Assembly: GCA_019056595.1 (NCBI GenBank) | Contig: CP036163.1 | Span: forward strand, 4,588,001 to 4,652,000 | Direction: 5' to 3' | DNA from: Pectobacterium atrosepticum | Lineage (GTDB): Bacteria > Pseudomonadota > Gammaproteobacteria > Enterobacterales > Enterobacteriaceae | Length of the DNA stretch: 64,000 nucleotides | Shown: piece after piece, positions 1 to 8,324 of the stretch | How positions within the stretch are numbered: the first letter of the stretch is position 1 | Layout: each line of letters starts with the position of its first letter | Translations under genes and position numbers: made by a program | The notes under the pieces: model-generated | Told to the model about the DNA's origin: nothing | The model's database searches: none | What the model saw: the letters and a program-made list of their open reading frames with translations, nothing else

Positions 1-344
1 TTGCTGTACAATATATTCGCGGTCACGGAAATCACGACGGGCAGCGTGCCGATAATCATCGTTGATATCGGTGCCCCAGTGCGTTGAATCGCGCTGGCGA
101 GCAGAAAGTAGTACAGCAGGTTGCCGATAACGGTGAGCTTCATGGCTTCCAGCCAGTCGCTGCGGTTGAGCTTGCGCAGGCGGCGGCGATCGAGCCAGGC
201 CAGCGGCAGAGCAATCAGCCCAAAAGCCAGATAGCGTCCAGTGGACTGCAACGCGGCAGAATAGTCCGGTACGAGCAGCGGCCCAACGAAAATCAGCCCC
301 CACATTAGTCCGGCGGCAAGTGCAAATAAAACACCAGTCAGCAT
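1..344 (-). CDS. EamA/DMT-family inner-membrane exporter, N-terminal part (cut by window edge)
   Basis: The complement reads from an ATG at 344 to the window edge, giving about 114 residues that start MLTGVLFALAAGLMWG. Hydrophobic helices alternate with short basic loops (LDRRRLRKLNRSDW), and the GLMWG and GAPISTMIIGTLPV stretches are typical of the first half of 10-TM drug/metabolite transporters (EamA). The substrate cannot be read from this part. It lies 120 bp downstream of the AraC-type regulator in the same direction, so the two may be co-transcribed and the regulator may control this exporter (inference). The gene continues to the left of the window. Confidence 0.8.
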   Translation of the reverse strand, partial: MLTGVLFALAAGLMWGLIFVGPLLVPDYSAALQSTGRYLAFGLIALPLAWLDRRRLRKLNRSDWLEAMKLTVIGNLLYYFLLASAIQRTGAPISTMIIGTLPVVISVTANILYS

Positions 345-463
345 GATAAACCTGTTTGTTCGCAATATTTCATCGCACCAGTCTAGGGAGAGTCGGCGAC
401 GAATTATTGTAGGATATTGCTGTTTGTCATCGGGGGGCGCTGAAAGTATTCGCGCTAAAAAGG

Positions 464-1297
464 CTAGCGCAGAGCCGGATAAACCTGCTTTTGATAGCGA
501 ATAGGCGTGACGCCATAGCGCTGAGCAAAGGTGCGAGTCAGATGTGCCTGATCGGTTAACCCGACGGCGACAGCAACATGGGCGGCAGCCATACCGCGCG
601 TCAGCATCTGTTTGGCTTCATACAGCCGAATCGCCATTAGCATCTGGTGTGGCGTCACGTGAAACTGAGCTTTGAACTGGCGCAGGAAGTGGTAGGGGCT
701 AAGGGAAACCAGCGCCGCCAGCTCTTTTAAGGTAATAGTGTGGGCGAAATTCTCCCGCAGATAGGCTTTCACCACATCAAAGCGATGAAACGGTTCAACG
801 AGCTGACGTTGTGCTATGTGCGCGTGGGGCCGGAAAAGTGCAATCAGCGACAGCAGTAGGCTTTCACTCGCTAATGGGTCGGTCGTCTGCCACAGCGCAG
901 CCAGCGTCATGGCCAGTTGACGTGCAGTAGCGGGATCGTGACGCACGACGTCGGTAAACCACCAGCCTTTCTCGCCGGAGACGCTCTCCAGCACATCGGG
1001 CGGGATGTAGATCATGCGATAGCGCCAGCCGTCTTCCGTGGCGGACTCCCCCGTGTGCAGTTCATCGGGGTTCATCAAGACTAATGAATCGACAGGCGCA
1101 ATATGTTTGGCACCACGGTAGCGGAATTGCTCTGCGCCGTCGTCAATGGTGCCGATGCCAAACGCCTCGTGCGTGTGTGGCTCAAAGGCATAGCGGCAAA
1201 TATGCGCGTGATAAAGCTCTATGCCGGGCAACGTCGGCAAGTGCCGAAACTGGGCATAGTCTCTTTCATCGGTAAAGTGTTCCGGTACGCCCTGCAT
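464..1297 (-). CDS. AraC-family transcriptional regulator with N-terminal cupin sensor
   Basis: A 277-residue DNA-binding regulator. The N-terminal half has the AraC cupin pattern (HAHICRYAFEPHTHEAFGIGTIDDG, shown here only as family-type His-rich strands). The C-terminal ~100 residues carry two HTH motifs ending in the usual DQAHLTRTFAQRYGVTP-like signature. The reading frame extends 39 codons further upstream, but I place the start at the ATG at 1297 because an AAGGTGG ribosome-binding sequence lies just before it and the extension is unlike the family. The EamA exporter follows in the same direction. Effector unknown. Confidence 0.85.
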   Translation of the reverse strand: MQGVPEHFTDERDYAQFRHLPTLPGIELYHAHICRYAFEPHTHEAFGIGTIDDGAEQFRYRGAKHIAPVDSLVLMNPDELHTGESATEDGWRYRMIYIPPDVLESVSGEKGWWFTDVVRHDPATARQLAMTLAALWQTTDPLASESLLLSLIALFRPHAHIAQRQLVEPFHRFDVVKAYLRENFAHTITLKELAALVSLSPYHFLRQFKAQFHVTPHQMLMAIRLYEAKQMLTRGMAAAHVAVAVGLTDQAHLTRTFAQRYGVTPIRYQKQVYPALR

Positions 1298-1402
1298 GCT
1301 GCCACCTTGTCTCTGGTTCTGACCGTCATCATAGCAGCGATAGCACGCCAGCTTGAAGTAGGACGCTATCTTTAGGATGCGAGGAAATACTGAAAACGAA
1401 AA

Positions 1403-1599
<197 letters not shown>

Positions 1600-1852
1600 A
1601 AAGCGGGGAAGCAAATAGATCAGAAAGGCATAAATCATATCTAAATGGTTGATTGACTCTGCGTGAGACATAAAACTGATTTTATCTAACATTTTGATTT
1701 TACTATTTATGTCTATTCCTTGTTAGGTAATCTAGCGCGGCAGACATACCGTTAGTATAAAAAAATATAATCAACTCCATTTGCTTATTTGTTCTGCCTC
1801 TCATTACTTGGATCAATGTTGCTATCTGTAATAAAGAACAAGGGAGTGAAAG

Positions 1853-2806
1853 GTGAACTTTCAGCAACTGAAGATTATTCGTGAATCAGCACGGTGCAAC
1901 TACAACCTGACCGAGGTAGCGAATACGCTGTTTACCTCTCAATCCGGCGTGAGCCGCCACATCCGCGAGTTGGAAGAAGAGCTGGGGATTGAAATTTTTA
2001 TCCGTCGCGGTAAGCGTCTGTTAGGGATGACCGAGCCGGGAAAAGAGCTGCTGGTGGTGGCAGAGCGCATTCTGAATGACGCCAGCAACATTCGTCGGCT
2101 GGCGAATGTCTTCACCAATAACGACACTGGCCAGTTGGTGATCGCGACCACGCATACGCAGGCGCGCTACAGTCTACCGCCGGTAATTAAAGCCTTCCGC
2201 TCGCTGTATCCGCAGGTTCGCTTGGTGCTGAATCAGGGCACGCCGGATGAAATCGTGGCGATGCTTCATTCTGGCGAAGCCGATATCGGTATTGCCAGTG
2301 AGCAATTGATTAACGATCCCTCGTTGGCGGCATTCTCCTATTACCGCTGGCACCATTCGGTGATTGTGCCGGAACACCATCCGCTGACGCAGAAGCCGCT
2401 TATTACGCTGGAAATGCTCAACGCAGAACCACTGATTACCTATCGTCAGGGGATTACGGGGCGTTCGCGCTTGGATCGGGCGTTTCAGGCGGTGGGCATG
2501 TCGCCGGATATTACGCTCAGCGCGCAGGATTCGGATGTGATTAAAACCTATGTTGAACTGGGGCTCGGCGTTGGGATTGTCGCCGATATGTCATACGATC
2601 CAGTGCGTGACAAGGGGCTGGTACGGTTGAATGCTGAGCACTTGTTTGAAGCCAACACAGTTTGGCTGGGACTGAAAAAAGGTCAGTTACAGCGTAACTA
2701 TGCCTGGAAATTTATTCAGCTGTGTAATACAGAGCTGTCGCTGGATGATATTAAGGACAAGGTCTTTTCTGATAACGATGAAGCGGTGATTGATTACCAA
2801 ATCTGA
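1853..2806 (+). CDS. cbl: Cbl, LysR-type activator of sulfate-starvation / sulfonate genes
   Basis: A 317-residue LysR regulator. The N-terminal HTH (residues ~18-40, NLTEVANTLFTSQSGVSRHI) and the C-terminal DIGIASEQL, ITYRQGITGRSR and AQDSDVIKTYV segments match the CysB/Cbl subgroup. The terminal DYQI is that of E. coli Cbl rather than CysB as I recall it. Cbl, itself under CysB control, activates tau and ssu genes when sulfate is scarce (established for E. coli). The start is a GTG at 1853 preceded by GGGAG. Its presence fits the three organosulfur operons in this window, which are plausible targets. Confidence 0.95.
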   Translation: MNFQQLKIIRESARCNYNLTEVANTLFTSQSGVSRHIRELEEELGIEIFIRRGKRLLGMTEPGKELLVVAERILNDASNIRRLANVFTNNDTGQLVIATTHTQARYSLPPVIKAFRSLYPQVRLVLNQGTPDEIVAMLHSGEADIGIASEQLINDPSLAAFSYYRWHHSVIVPEHHPLTQKPLITLEMLNAEPLITYRQGITGRSRLDRAFQAVGMSPDITLSAQDSDVIKTYVELGLGVGIVADMSYDPVRDKGLVRLNAEHLFEANTVWLGLKKGQLQRNYAWKFIQLCNTELSLDDIKDKVFSDNDEAVIDYQI

Positions 2807-2832
2807 GTAATTGCGCACTTTCCTAACCTGAT

Positions 2833-2860
2833 GCCCAGCCAGCGTTTTTTCTGACTGGGC
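2833..2860 (+). terminator. Possible stem-loop downstream of cbl
   Basis: GCCCAG-C-CAG pairs with CTG-A-CTGGGC around a T-rich loop, 27 bp after the cbl stop. There is no T-run after the stem, so terminator function is doubtful. Apart from this and the gltP leader I see nothing gene-like in 2807-3229. Confidence 0.3.
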
Positions 2861-3229
2861 GGACGTTTCCCTTTCTACTTCGTTGCGATTTCTTGTTCCG
2901 CGACGCTTGCCGTTTTTTGTACTCAATTCAGCATAAATATGGTTTATCGTGCCGATAATCTGCTTGATCTGATCGTGGTGGAATAGTAGCATTCCTGTCA
3001 TAACAATAGCTTATGCGTTTGTTTTTGTTAAGCTATACAAATAGTTGTGCGTTTTTATTGAATAATTATGTTAACGACTTTTGTGTCGCAGTAGAAAGAT
3101 AACGCTAGCAACCAATCAGGTATTCTTACTAGTCAATTACCTCCACGTTGATTTTTTCGGTTCGTATTGCGCCGGAGTCGCGCTAGCGCCATGTTTGTGA
3201 TGGCGGGGAGTTTAAAACGGAAAATGACG

Positions 3230-4546
3230 ATGAAAACACAAAAAATCAGCCTAGCCTGGCAAATCCTTATTGCGTTAGTTCTTGGTATTGCACTCGGTGC
3301 CGTACTGCATGAACAGCAAGAAAGCCGTCAGTGGCTTATCAGCAATATTCTTAGCCCTGCCGGTGACATCTTTATCCGCCTGATTAAAATGATTGTCGTC
3401 CCCATTGTTATCGCCACGCTGGTTGTCGGGATTGCGGGCGTAGGGGATGCCAAAAAGCTCGGACGTATCGGCTTCAAAACTATCCTCTATTTTGAAATCA
3501 TCACGACGGTGGCGATTATCCTTGGCATCACGCTAGCCAATGTTTTCAAGCCGGGGCTTGGCATCGATATGTCGACGCTGACTGCTGTTGATATCTCTCA
3601 ATATCAAAAGACCACCGAGCAGGTGCAGAGCGGCTCGCATAGTCTGGTGGGGACGGTACTGTCGCTGATTCCACCGAATATCTTCGCAGCGATGGCACAC
3701 GGTGAAATGCTGCCGATCATCTTCTTCTCGGTGCTATTTGGTCTTGGGTTATCTTCGTTGCCTAAAGAACATCGTGACCCGCTGCTGAGCGTCTTTCGCG
3801 GCGTGTCGGAAACCATGTTCAAAGTGACGCACATGATCATGCGCTATGCGCCAGTTGGGGTGTTTGCGCTGATTTCTGTTACGGTTGCCAACTTCGGTTT
3901 CGCTTCGCTGTGGCCGCTGGCCAAGTTGGTGATGTTAGTGTACGCCGCAATTTTCTTCTTTGCGCTGGTGGTGCTCGGTGCGGTCGCGCGGCTGTGTAAG
4001 CTGCGGATCACGATGCTGATCCGTATTCTTAAAGATGAGCTGATTCTCGCGTACTCTACAGCCAGTTCAGAAACCGTGCTGCCGCGCATCATCGAAAAAA
4101 TGGAAGCCTATGGCGCACCGAAGTCGATTACCAGCTTCGTAGTGCCGACGGGGTACTCCTTTAACCTTGACGGCTCTACGCTGTACCAAAGCATTGCCGC
4201 GATCTTCATCGCGCAGCTGTACGGCATTGAATTGTCGATTGGGCAGGAAATCGTGCTGGTGTTGACGCTGATGCTGACCTCCAAAGGCATTGCCGGCGTA
4301 CCGGGTGTGTCGTTTGTCGTACTGCTCGCCACGCTAGGCAGCGTCGGTATTCCGCTGGAAGGTCTGGCGTTTATTGCGGGCGTTGACCGCATCCTCGACA
4401 TGGCGCGTACCGCGCTGAACGTGGTGGGAAATGCGCTGGCGGTGCTGGTGATTGCCAAGTGGGAACATCAATTCGACGAGAAGAAAGCGCAGGCGTACGA
4501 GCGTGAAATCAAAGGCATCAGTACACAGCCTGCCCAGCAGGGATAA
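3230..4546 (+). CDS. gltP: GltP, proton/glutamate-aspartate symporter
   Basis: A 438-residue inner-membrane carrier of the dicarboxylate/amino-acid:cation (SLC1) family. Visible family signatures are the re-entrant-loop serine-rich STASSETVLPRI, the PTGYSFNLDGSTLY motif and the GIAGVPGVSFVVL and DRILDMARTALNVVGN substrate-site helices. The sequence follows E. coli GltP almost throughout. The frame is open further upstream (to 3167), but the family N-terminus (MKxxxxSLAWQI) points to the ATG at 3230; another ATG lies at 3224. It imports glutamate and aspartate with protons. It is single-gene, with its own terminator. Confidence 0.93.
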   Translation: MKTQKISLAWQILIALVLGIALGAVLHEQQESRQWLISNILSPAGDIFIRLIKMIVVPIVIATLVVGIAGVGDAKKLGRIGFKTILYFEIITTVAIILGITLANVFKPGLGIDMSTLTAVDISQYQKTTEQVQSGSHSLVGTVLSLIPPNIFAAMAHGEMLPIIFFSVLFGLGLSSLPKEHRDPLLSVFRGVSETMFKVTHMIMRYAPVGVFALISVTVANFGFASLWPLAKLVMLVYAAIFFFALVVLGAVARLCKLRITMLIRILKDELILAYSTASSETVLPRIIEKMEAYGAPKSITSFVVPTGYSFNLDGSTLYQSIAAIFIAQLYGIELSIGQEIVLVLTLMLTSKGIAGVPGVSFVVLLATLGSVGIPLEGLAFIAGVDRILDMARTALNVVGNALAVLVIAKWEHQFDEKKAQAYEREIKGISTQPAQQG

Positions 4547-4573
4547 CACCGGCACACTTCAAATTGTATGTAC

Positions 4574-4612
4574 AACGGGCGCATCGAATGATCGATGCGC
4601 CCGTTTCTTTTT
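4574..4612 (+). terminator. Rho-independent terminator of gltP
   Basis: A 13-bp perfect stem (aacgggcgcatcg with cgatgcgcccgtt) with a 5-6 nt loop is followed by ttctttttt-like sequence. It is 27 bp after the gltP stop. Confidence 0.9.
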
Positions 4613-4716
4613 AGTACCAACGTAATAGTAGAATACTGGGAAAGCTATTCTATGTATTATATTAAGTAGTTAGCTGTTGAATAATAGGAAATTGATTTCT
4701 GAATACGTGAGGGATT

Positions 4717-5613
4717 ATGGGAAATGGAAATAATATTTACCGGTGGTTTGCTGGTCAAACTATTGAGGGAGCAAAGGGGATTAAGAGCAAACCCCAATCT
4801 TACTTTAGGGATGATCCTGTTTATCTTCCCCCCAAAAAAAATGAATGGACTGCTCTGGTTGAACAATGTAAGCCGGAGGTAAATCCAATAGCAAATGGTG
4901 TATTTGTTTGGACTGAAATCAAAGGGGCCGGACATGTATTTGTTTCAGTTCATGAGAATAATGACGCTCATGTGTATACCTATGGTCGATTTGGCCGGCG
5001 ATGGTTCGGGGCCCTTTTAGGCGATGGAATTCTTAATTCTTTGAAATATGAAGATGCGAGAACGTATTATAGGAATGAATTATACAAAATGGAAGCTAAG
5101 GTATTTCGCATTGATGACGCAGATCTATTTATCACGAGAAAATACTTTGAACGGCTGTGGGAAAATGGCGCTCCTGCCACCCAAACTCCAGACATGCGTG
5201 ATGCGACTCAAAGACGTGGAAAAACAGTTGATCAGTATGATGTGACAGGTAAGAACTGTACCACTCACACCATGGATGGAATTAAGTTTGCTGGTTCGAA
5301 CGTGTTTAGCGCAGGGTACAGCACAAACTCTCAAATGCACGTTGATCTGAAAGAGAATTTCGCCGTACCTGTATCTTTGCAGCGATATTTAATGGGGAAA
5401 AGTGCTAGTGTATCAATGCAGGTTGCAGAAGTGACTAGCGAGTTCAAAAAGCAATACCCCAACATAGATAACTTTATGCCAACAGAAGAGACGCTAAGGT
5501 CAAGGGGAGAGTCAGCTGTTGCGGAAGTGGCTTCAGTTTTAGGTTATGGCTCATCTTATTCTGGTGGTTCAGTGGGCGGTTTATTAGGTGGCTTTAGCGA
5601 TGCTAACAAATAA
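4717..5613 (+). CDS. Orphan protein with permuted papain/NlpC-P60-like His...Cys arrangement; candidate secreted toxin/effector
   Basis: A 298-residue protein not recognised as a named family. It has no signal peptide or TM segment. Residues 60-92 (NGVFVWTEIKGAGHVFVSVH, then a Tyr-rich strand) hold His73 in a GxGHxF context. Residues 174-192 (YDVTGKNCTTHTMDGIKFAG) hold Cys181 and His184. His before Cys is the order seen in circularly permuted papain-fold enzymes (permuted NlpC/P60, LRAT, YiiX-like), so a cysteine amidase/peptidase is possible; this is inference. The last ~25 residues are Gly/Ser-rich. The gene is more AT-rich than its neighbours and its 3' end overlaps the first of two small membrane-protein genes, suggesting a toxin followed by immunity genes. 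No VgrG, PAAR, Rhs or Hcp gene is in the window. The start ATG follows GTGAGGGATT. Confidence 0.6.
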   Translation: MGNGNNIYRWFAGQTIEGAKGIKSKPQSYFRDDPVYLPPKKNEWTALVEQCKPEVNPIANGVFVWTEIKGAGHVFVSVHENNDAHVYTYGRFGRRWFGALLGDGILNSLKYEDARTYYRNELYKMEAKVFRIDDADLFITRKYFERLWENGAPATQTPDMRDATQRRGKTVDQYDVTGKNCTTHTMDGIKFAGSNVFSAGYSTNSQMHVDLKENFAVPVSLQRYLMGKSASVSMQVAEVTSEFKKQYPNIDNFMPTEETLRSRGESAVAEVASVLGYGSSYSGGSVGGLLGGFSDANK

Positions 5614-5872
5614 AAGAAAAACTATCGTTAGATGGTCTGGGATTATGTTCGTCTCATGTTGCTATTTTATCGTACTTCATTTTTCCAAAAGATCGTTTTT
5701 CAGTCTCATTGAGAAAGAGTCTATGCGAGTTTCAGGTGCTATGACAATTAGCGAATACAGTAATGCGATCAATATAGTGCAAGTTCAGTCGGAGGTAATC
5801 GATAAAGTTGGTTTTCTTGGTTTTTTTATCTGTATCGCGCTAATTCTATTTATTTTCAAAAAAGTAAGGTGA
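5600..5872 (+). CDS. Small two-TM inner-membrane protein A; candidate immunity protein
   Basis: A 90-residue protein, family not recognised. A basic N-terminus (LTNKRKTIVRW) leads into TM1 (~12-30). A polar segment of ~40 residues follows, then TM2 (~67-86) and a basic end FKKVR. By the positive-inside rule both ends are cytoplasmic and the loop periplasmic. The ATG at 5600 has AGGTGG 8 nt upstream and overlaps the 3' end of the upstream gene by 14 bp; a GTG at 5588 is a weaker alternative. It is paralogous to the next gene and exactly as long. An immunity role against a periplasm-acting upstream product is inferred from order, overlap and topology. Confidence 0.65.
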   Translation: MLTNKRKTIVRWSGIMFVSCCYFIVLHFSKRSFFSLIEKESMRVSGAMTISEYSNAINIVQVQSEVIDKVGFLGFFICIALILFIFKKVR

Positions 5873-5877
5873 TCTAC

Positions 5878-6150
5878 ATGAGGGGGAATAGGTCAATGTG
5901 CTTTTTGAGATGGGGAAGTATTCTATTTGTACTATTCTGTTATTTGGTATGGTTGTTTATATCATTACAGCCTATGTCTGTTTTTATGGAGAATGAAACC
6001 CTACAGTTTTCTAATTCCGTTTCAGCAGAGCGGTATTCATCCTCTCTCCGCCAGATCAAGGACGCAACAGAGAGTGTTTTTGATGGATATGTGTATGGTT
6101 TTTTAGTCTGTGTACCAGTGATATTGCTCCTTTTCAAAAAGATTCGTTAG
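5878..6150 (+). CDS. Small two-TM inner-membrane protein B, paralogue of the preceding gene
   Basis: A 90-residue protein with the same plan as its neighbour. An RW-x2-I-x-FV...CY TM1 is followed by a ~40-residue polar loop with a similar ExES/ENET...SxxxYSxxI/L pattern, then TM2 and an FKKIR end. An AAGGTGA ribosome-binding site spans the stop of the upstream gene and leaves 5 nt to the ATG at 5878, so the two are translationally linked. The pair looks like a tandem duplication that has diverged. Strong AT bias suggests horizontal origin. Function unknown; a second immunity protein is the simplest reading. Confidence 0.65.
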   Translation: MRGNRSMCFLRWGSILFVLFCYLVWLFISLQPMSVFMENETLQFSNSVSAERYSSSLRQIKDATESVFDGYVYGFLVCVPVILLLFKKIR

Positions 6151-6181
6151 TTTGCCCTTAGCGAGATGACATGCCCGATGG

Positions 6182-6225
6182 TTTTTTCCCAACAATGCCT
6201 GTGCTCCATATTATTGGGAAAAAGC
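6182..6225. terminator. Bidirectional stem-loop between the orphan island and the dehydrogenase gene
   Basis: TTTTTTCCCAA pairs with TTGGGAAAAA across a ~21 nt loop, giving T-runs on both strands. It sits between convergent genes ending at 6150 and 6237. Confidence 0.6.
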
Positions 6226-6236
6226 GTTTTCTACCG

Positions 6237-7340
6237 TCATGCCGCGTGGCTGTCTACCACATGGCCTTCCAGTGTTTGCGTGTGCCATAGCGCTTGTTGA
6301 ATTCGTTCGGCATCCGTTGCGAACGGCAAACGGGCAGCAATTTTAGGGGCGATTTTCACGTTCTGCGCGATGCTTTCAACCAGCAATGGACGTTCGTTCA
6401 GACCAAGGGCGCTTAGCGTGATCGGACTACCGTAGCGGCGCAACTGGGTGAACAGTTCTTCGCGGTCAGCGTCGTTATCGTGTTCCAGAAAAGCCTGGGC
6501 AGCCAGACCAAAACCCACTTTCTCTCCGTGCAGCCAGTCATGCAGTTCCGGCAGGCGAGTCATGCTGTTGTGAATCGCATGCGCGACGCCGATGCGTGGC
6601 ACCTCATCTTTCATGCTATTCGCGACGCCAGCCAGTGCGATAACGGCATCGATCACACGGCGCAGGGCAGGGGTGACCAACCCTTGTTCATTATCCGCGA
6701 TGGCCTGCTCGCCGTACGTATTAAACGTTTCTACGGCTAGCTTTGCCGCTTGTGCTTTGAGCGCTAACGCCAGCCCATCATCACCGTGGCGCAGATACGG
6801 TTGAAACTCGTACCACTTTGCCAGTGCATCCACGATACCAGCCTTGAGGTAACGTGAAGGGCTGTGGGCGATGATTTCACTGTCTACCAGCACCCACACT
6901 GGTAAACGCGTCAGTGGAAAGGGGCCGTTGTGCGCACCACTCTCATTGTAAATAACGCTGATCGGTGACCAAGCGGCGCAGGTAGCGGCAATGGTGGGTA
7001 CGGCGATGACGGGGATCTGCCCCAGAATATCGCCGACGGCTTTGGCGACATCCAGCACACGCCCACCGCCAATGCCTAAAATCAGTTCTGCACTGAATGT
7101 GCGCGCCTGTGCGGTTAGCGTCTCGATCGCGGGTTTGGTGCAATCGCCCGGCAAAAATTCGACCTGATAGCGTAAGCCGTGCTCATTGAGGCTGTGTTCG
7201 ACGGCATCCGCCGTCGTTTTCCATGCCTGCGGACTGGTAATAATCAGTATTGTGCTGGCGTAAGGGGCAGCATATTCGCCGACAGAACGAATGACGCCAT
7301 CACGATTTAGATAGGTTTGTGGCGCTTGTATTGCAATCAT
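6237..7340 (-). CDS. Iron-containing alcohol dehydrogenase family protein (GldA/YbdH-like)
   Basis: A 367-residue NAD(P)-dependent dehydrogenase. The nucleotide-binding GIGGGRVLDVAK is at ~89-100. The metal-ligand pattern of the glycerol dehydrogenase branch is present: Asp171 (AGIVDALAKWYE), His254 (VAHAIHN) and His271 (WLHGEK). The PTIAATCAAWSPISV stretch resembles YbdH (HcxA), which reduces 2-oxo acids, more than GldA as recalled. It is last in a minus-strand operon with a sulfonate-type ABC importer, so its substrate may be an organosulfonate such as sulfolactate, sulfolactaldehyde or isethionate (inference). The ATG at 7340 is preceded by a GAGAGATCGCGAG sequence. Confidence 0.85.
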   Translation of the reverse strand: MIAIQAPQTYLNRDGVIRSVGEYAAPYASTILIITSPQAWKTTADAVEHSLNEHGLRYQVEFLPGDCTKPAIETLTAQARTFSAELILGIGGGRVLDVAKAVGDILGQIPVIAVPTIAATCAAWSPISVIYNESGAHNGPFPLTRLPVWVLVDSEIIAHSPSRYLKAGIVDALAKWYEFQPYLRHGDDGLALALKAQAAKLAVETFNTYGEQAIADNEQGLVTPALRRVIDAVIALAGVANSMKDEVPRIGVAHAIHNSMTRLPELHDWLHGEKVGFGLAAQAFLEHDNDADREELFTQLRRYGSPITLSALGLNERPLLVESIAQNVKIAPKIAARLPFATDAERIQQALWHTQTLEGHVVDSHAA

Positions 7341-7457
7341 GCTCGCGATCTCTCATCTCTGTGGGAAAAGATAAATCAGTTGTAACAGCGATATCGAACG
7401 CTGCAAAAGAACAATTCTGGCTATAAATGGGCAGATTTCGCATAACCAGAATGGCGT

Positions 7458-8324
7458 TTAGCGCTGCATTCCCCAGCGTTTCACCGTGACTTTTTCGATG
7501 GTGGAAAACACCAGCCCTTCAACCAGCAGCCCGATGATGATGACGGAAGCCAGTCCGGCGAAAACACGATCGGTGTAAAGCTCGTTACGGTTCTGGAAGA
7601 TGTACCACCCCAAACCGCCATTGCCGCTGGATGCGCCGAACACCAGTTCGGCGGCGATCAGGGTGCGCCAGGCGAATGCCCAGCCGATCTTCAGGCCGGA
7701 GAGGATCGATGGCAGAGCAGCAGGGATCAAGATCGCGCTAATGTAGCGAAAGCCGGTCAGGCCGTAGTTGCGGCCCGCCATGCGTAGCGTTTCCGAGACG
7801 CCGAGAAAGCCAGAATATGTGTTCAGTGCCATCGGCCACATCACGGAGTGGACGAGCACGAATACCAGACTCTTTTCTCCTAGCCCAAACCACAGCAGCG
7901 CCAGCGGCAGTAACGCAATCGCAGGCAGCGGGTTGAACATGGAGGTTAATGTGCCTAAGAGATCGCGCCCGAAACGTGTGGATACTGCCAACGCGCTGAG
8001 CGCTAGCGCCAGCAGGCTACCGATGACATAGCCTTTCAACAACGTGCCGAGTGACACCACCATCTTATGTGGCAGTTCGCCGCTGGCGACATCGTCGCGA
8101 AATGCCTGAAACGTTTGCAGGAAGCTGGGCAGCATCAGGTCGTTATTTTGCCAGCGTGCACCTATTTCCCACAGCAAGATCAGCCCAGCCAACAGCACCA
8201 GCTTGCGAATCCAGGTCTGATTCCACAGTCTGGTTGCCAGTGGCAGAGGTTGGGCGAGAGTAAAATCTTTCAGCGGCGCCAGTTCACGCTGATACTCGGG
8301 CCGCACGGGGGGCTGGATGCTCAT
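7458..8324 (-). CDS. Sulfonate/taurine-type ABC transporter permease (SsuC/TauC family)
   Basis: A 288-residue inner-membrane permease with about six TM segments. It has the BPD_transp_1 EAA-type loop (GRNYGLTGFRYISAILIPAALPSILSG, residues ~190-216) that contacts the ATPase. Family membership is clear; the exact ligand is not. I start at the ATG at 8324 (AAGG 8 nt upstream); the frame is open to 8369. The start lies within the 3' end of the ATPase gene (41 bp overlap), showing tight coupling. The operon order is SBP, ATPase, permease, Fe-dehydrogenase. Confidence 0.88.
   Translation of the reverse strand: MSIQPPVRPEYQRELAPLKDFTLAQPLPLATRLWNQTWIRKLVLLAGLILLWEIGARWQNNDLMLPSFLQTFQAFRDDVASGELPHKMVVSLGTLLKGYVIGSLLALALSALAVSTRFGRDLLGTLTSMFNPLPAIALLPLALLWFGLGEKSLVFVLVHSVMWPMALNTYSGFLGVSETLRMAGRNYGLTGFRYISAILIPAALPSILSGLKIGWAFAWRTLIAAELVFGASSGNGGLGWYIFQNRNELYTDRVFAGLASVIIIGLLVEGLVFSTIEKVTVKRWGMQR

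Noticed and set aside
1084-1375. Two plus-strand frames opposite the AraC gene
   Set aside because: Shadows of the AraC coding sequence and its upstream part.
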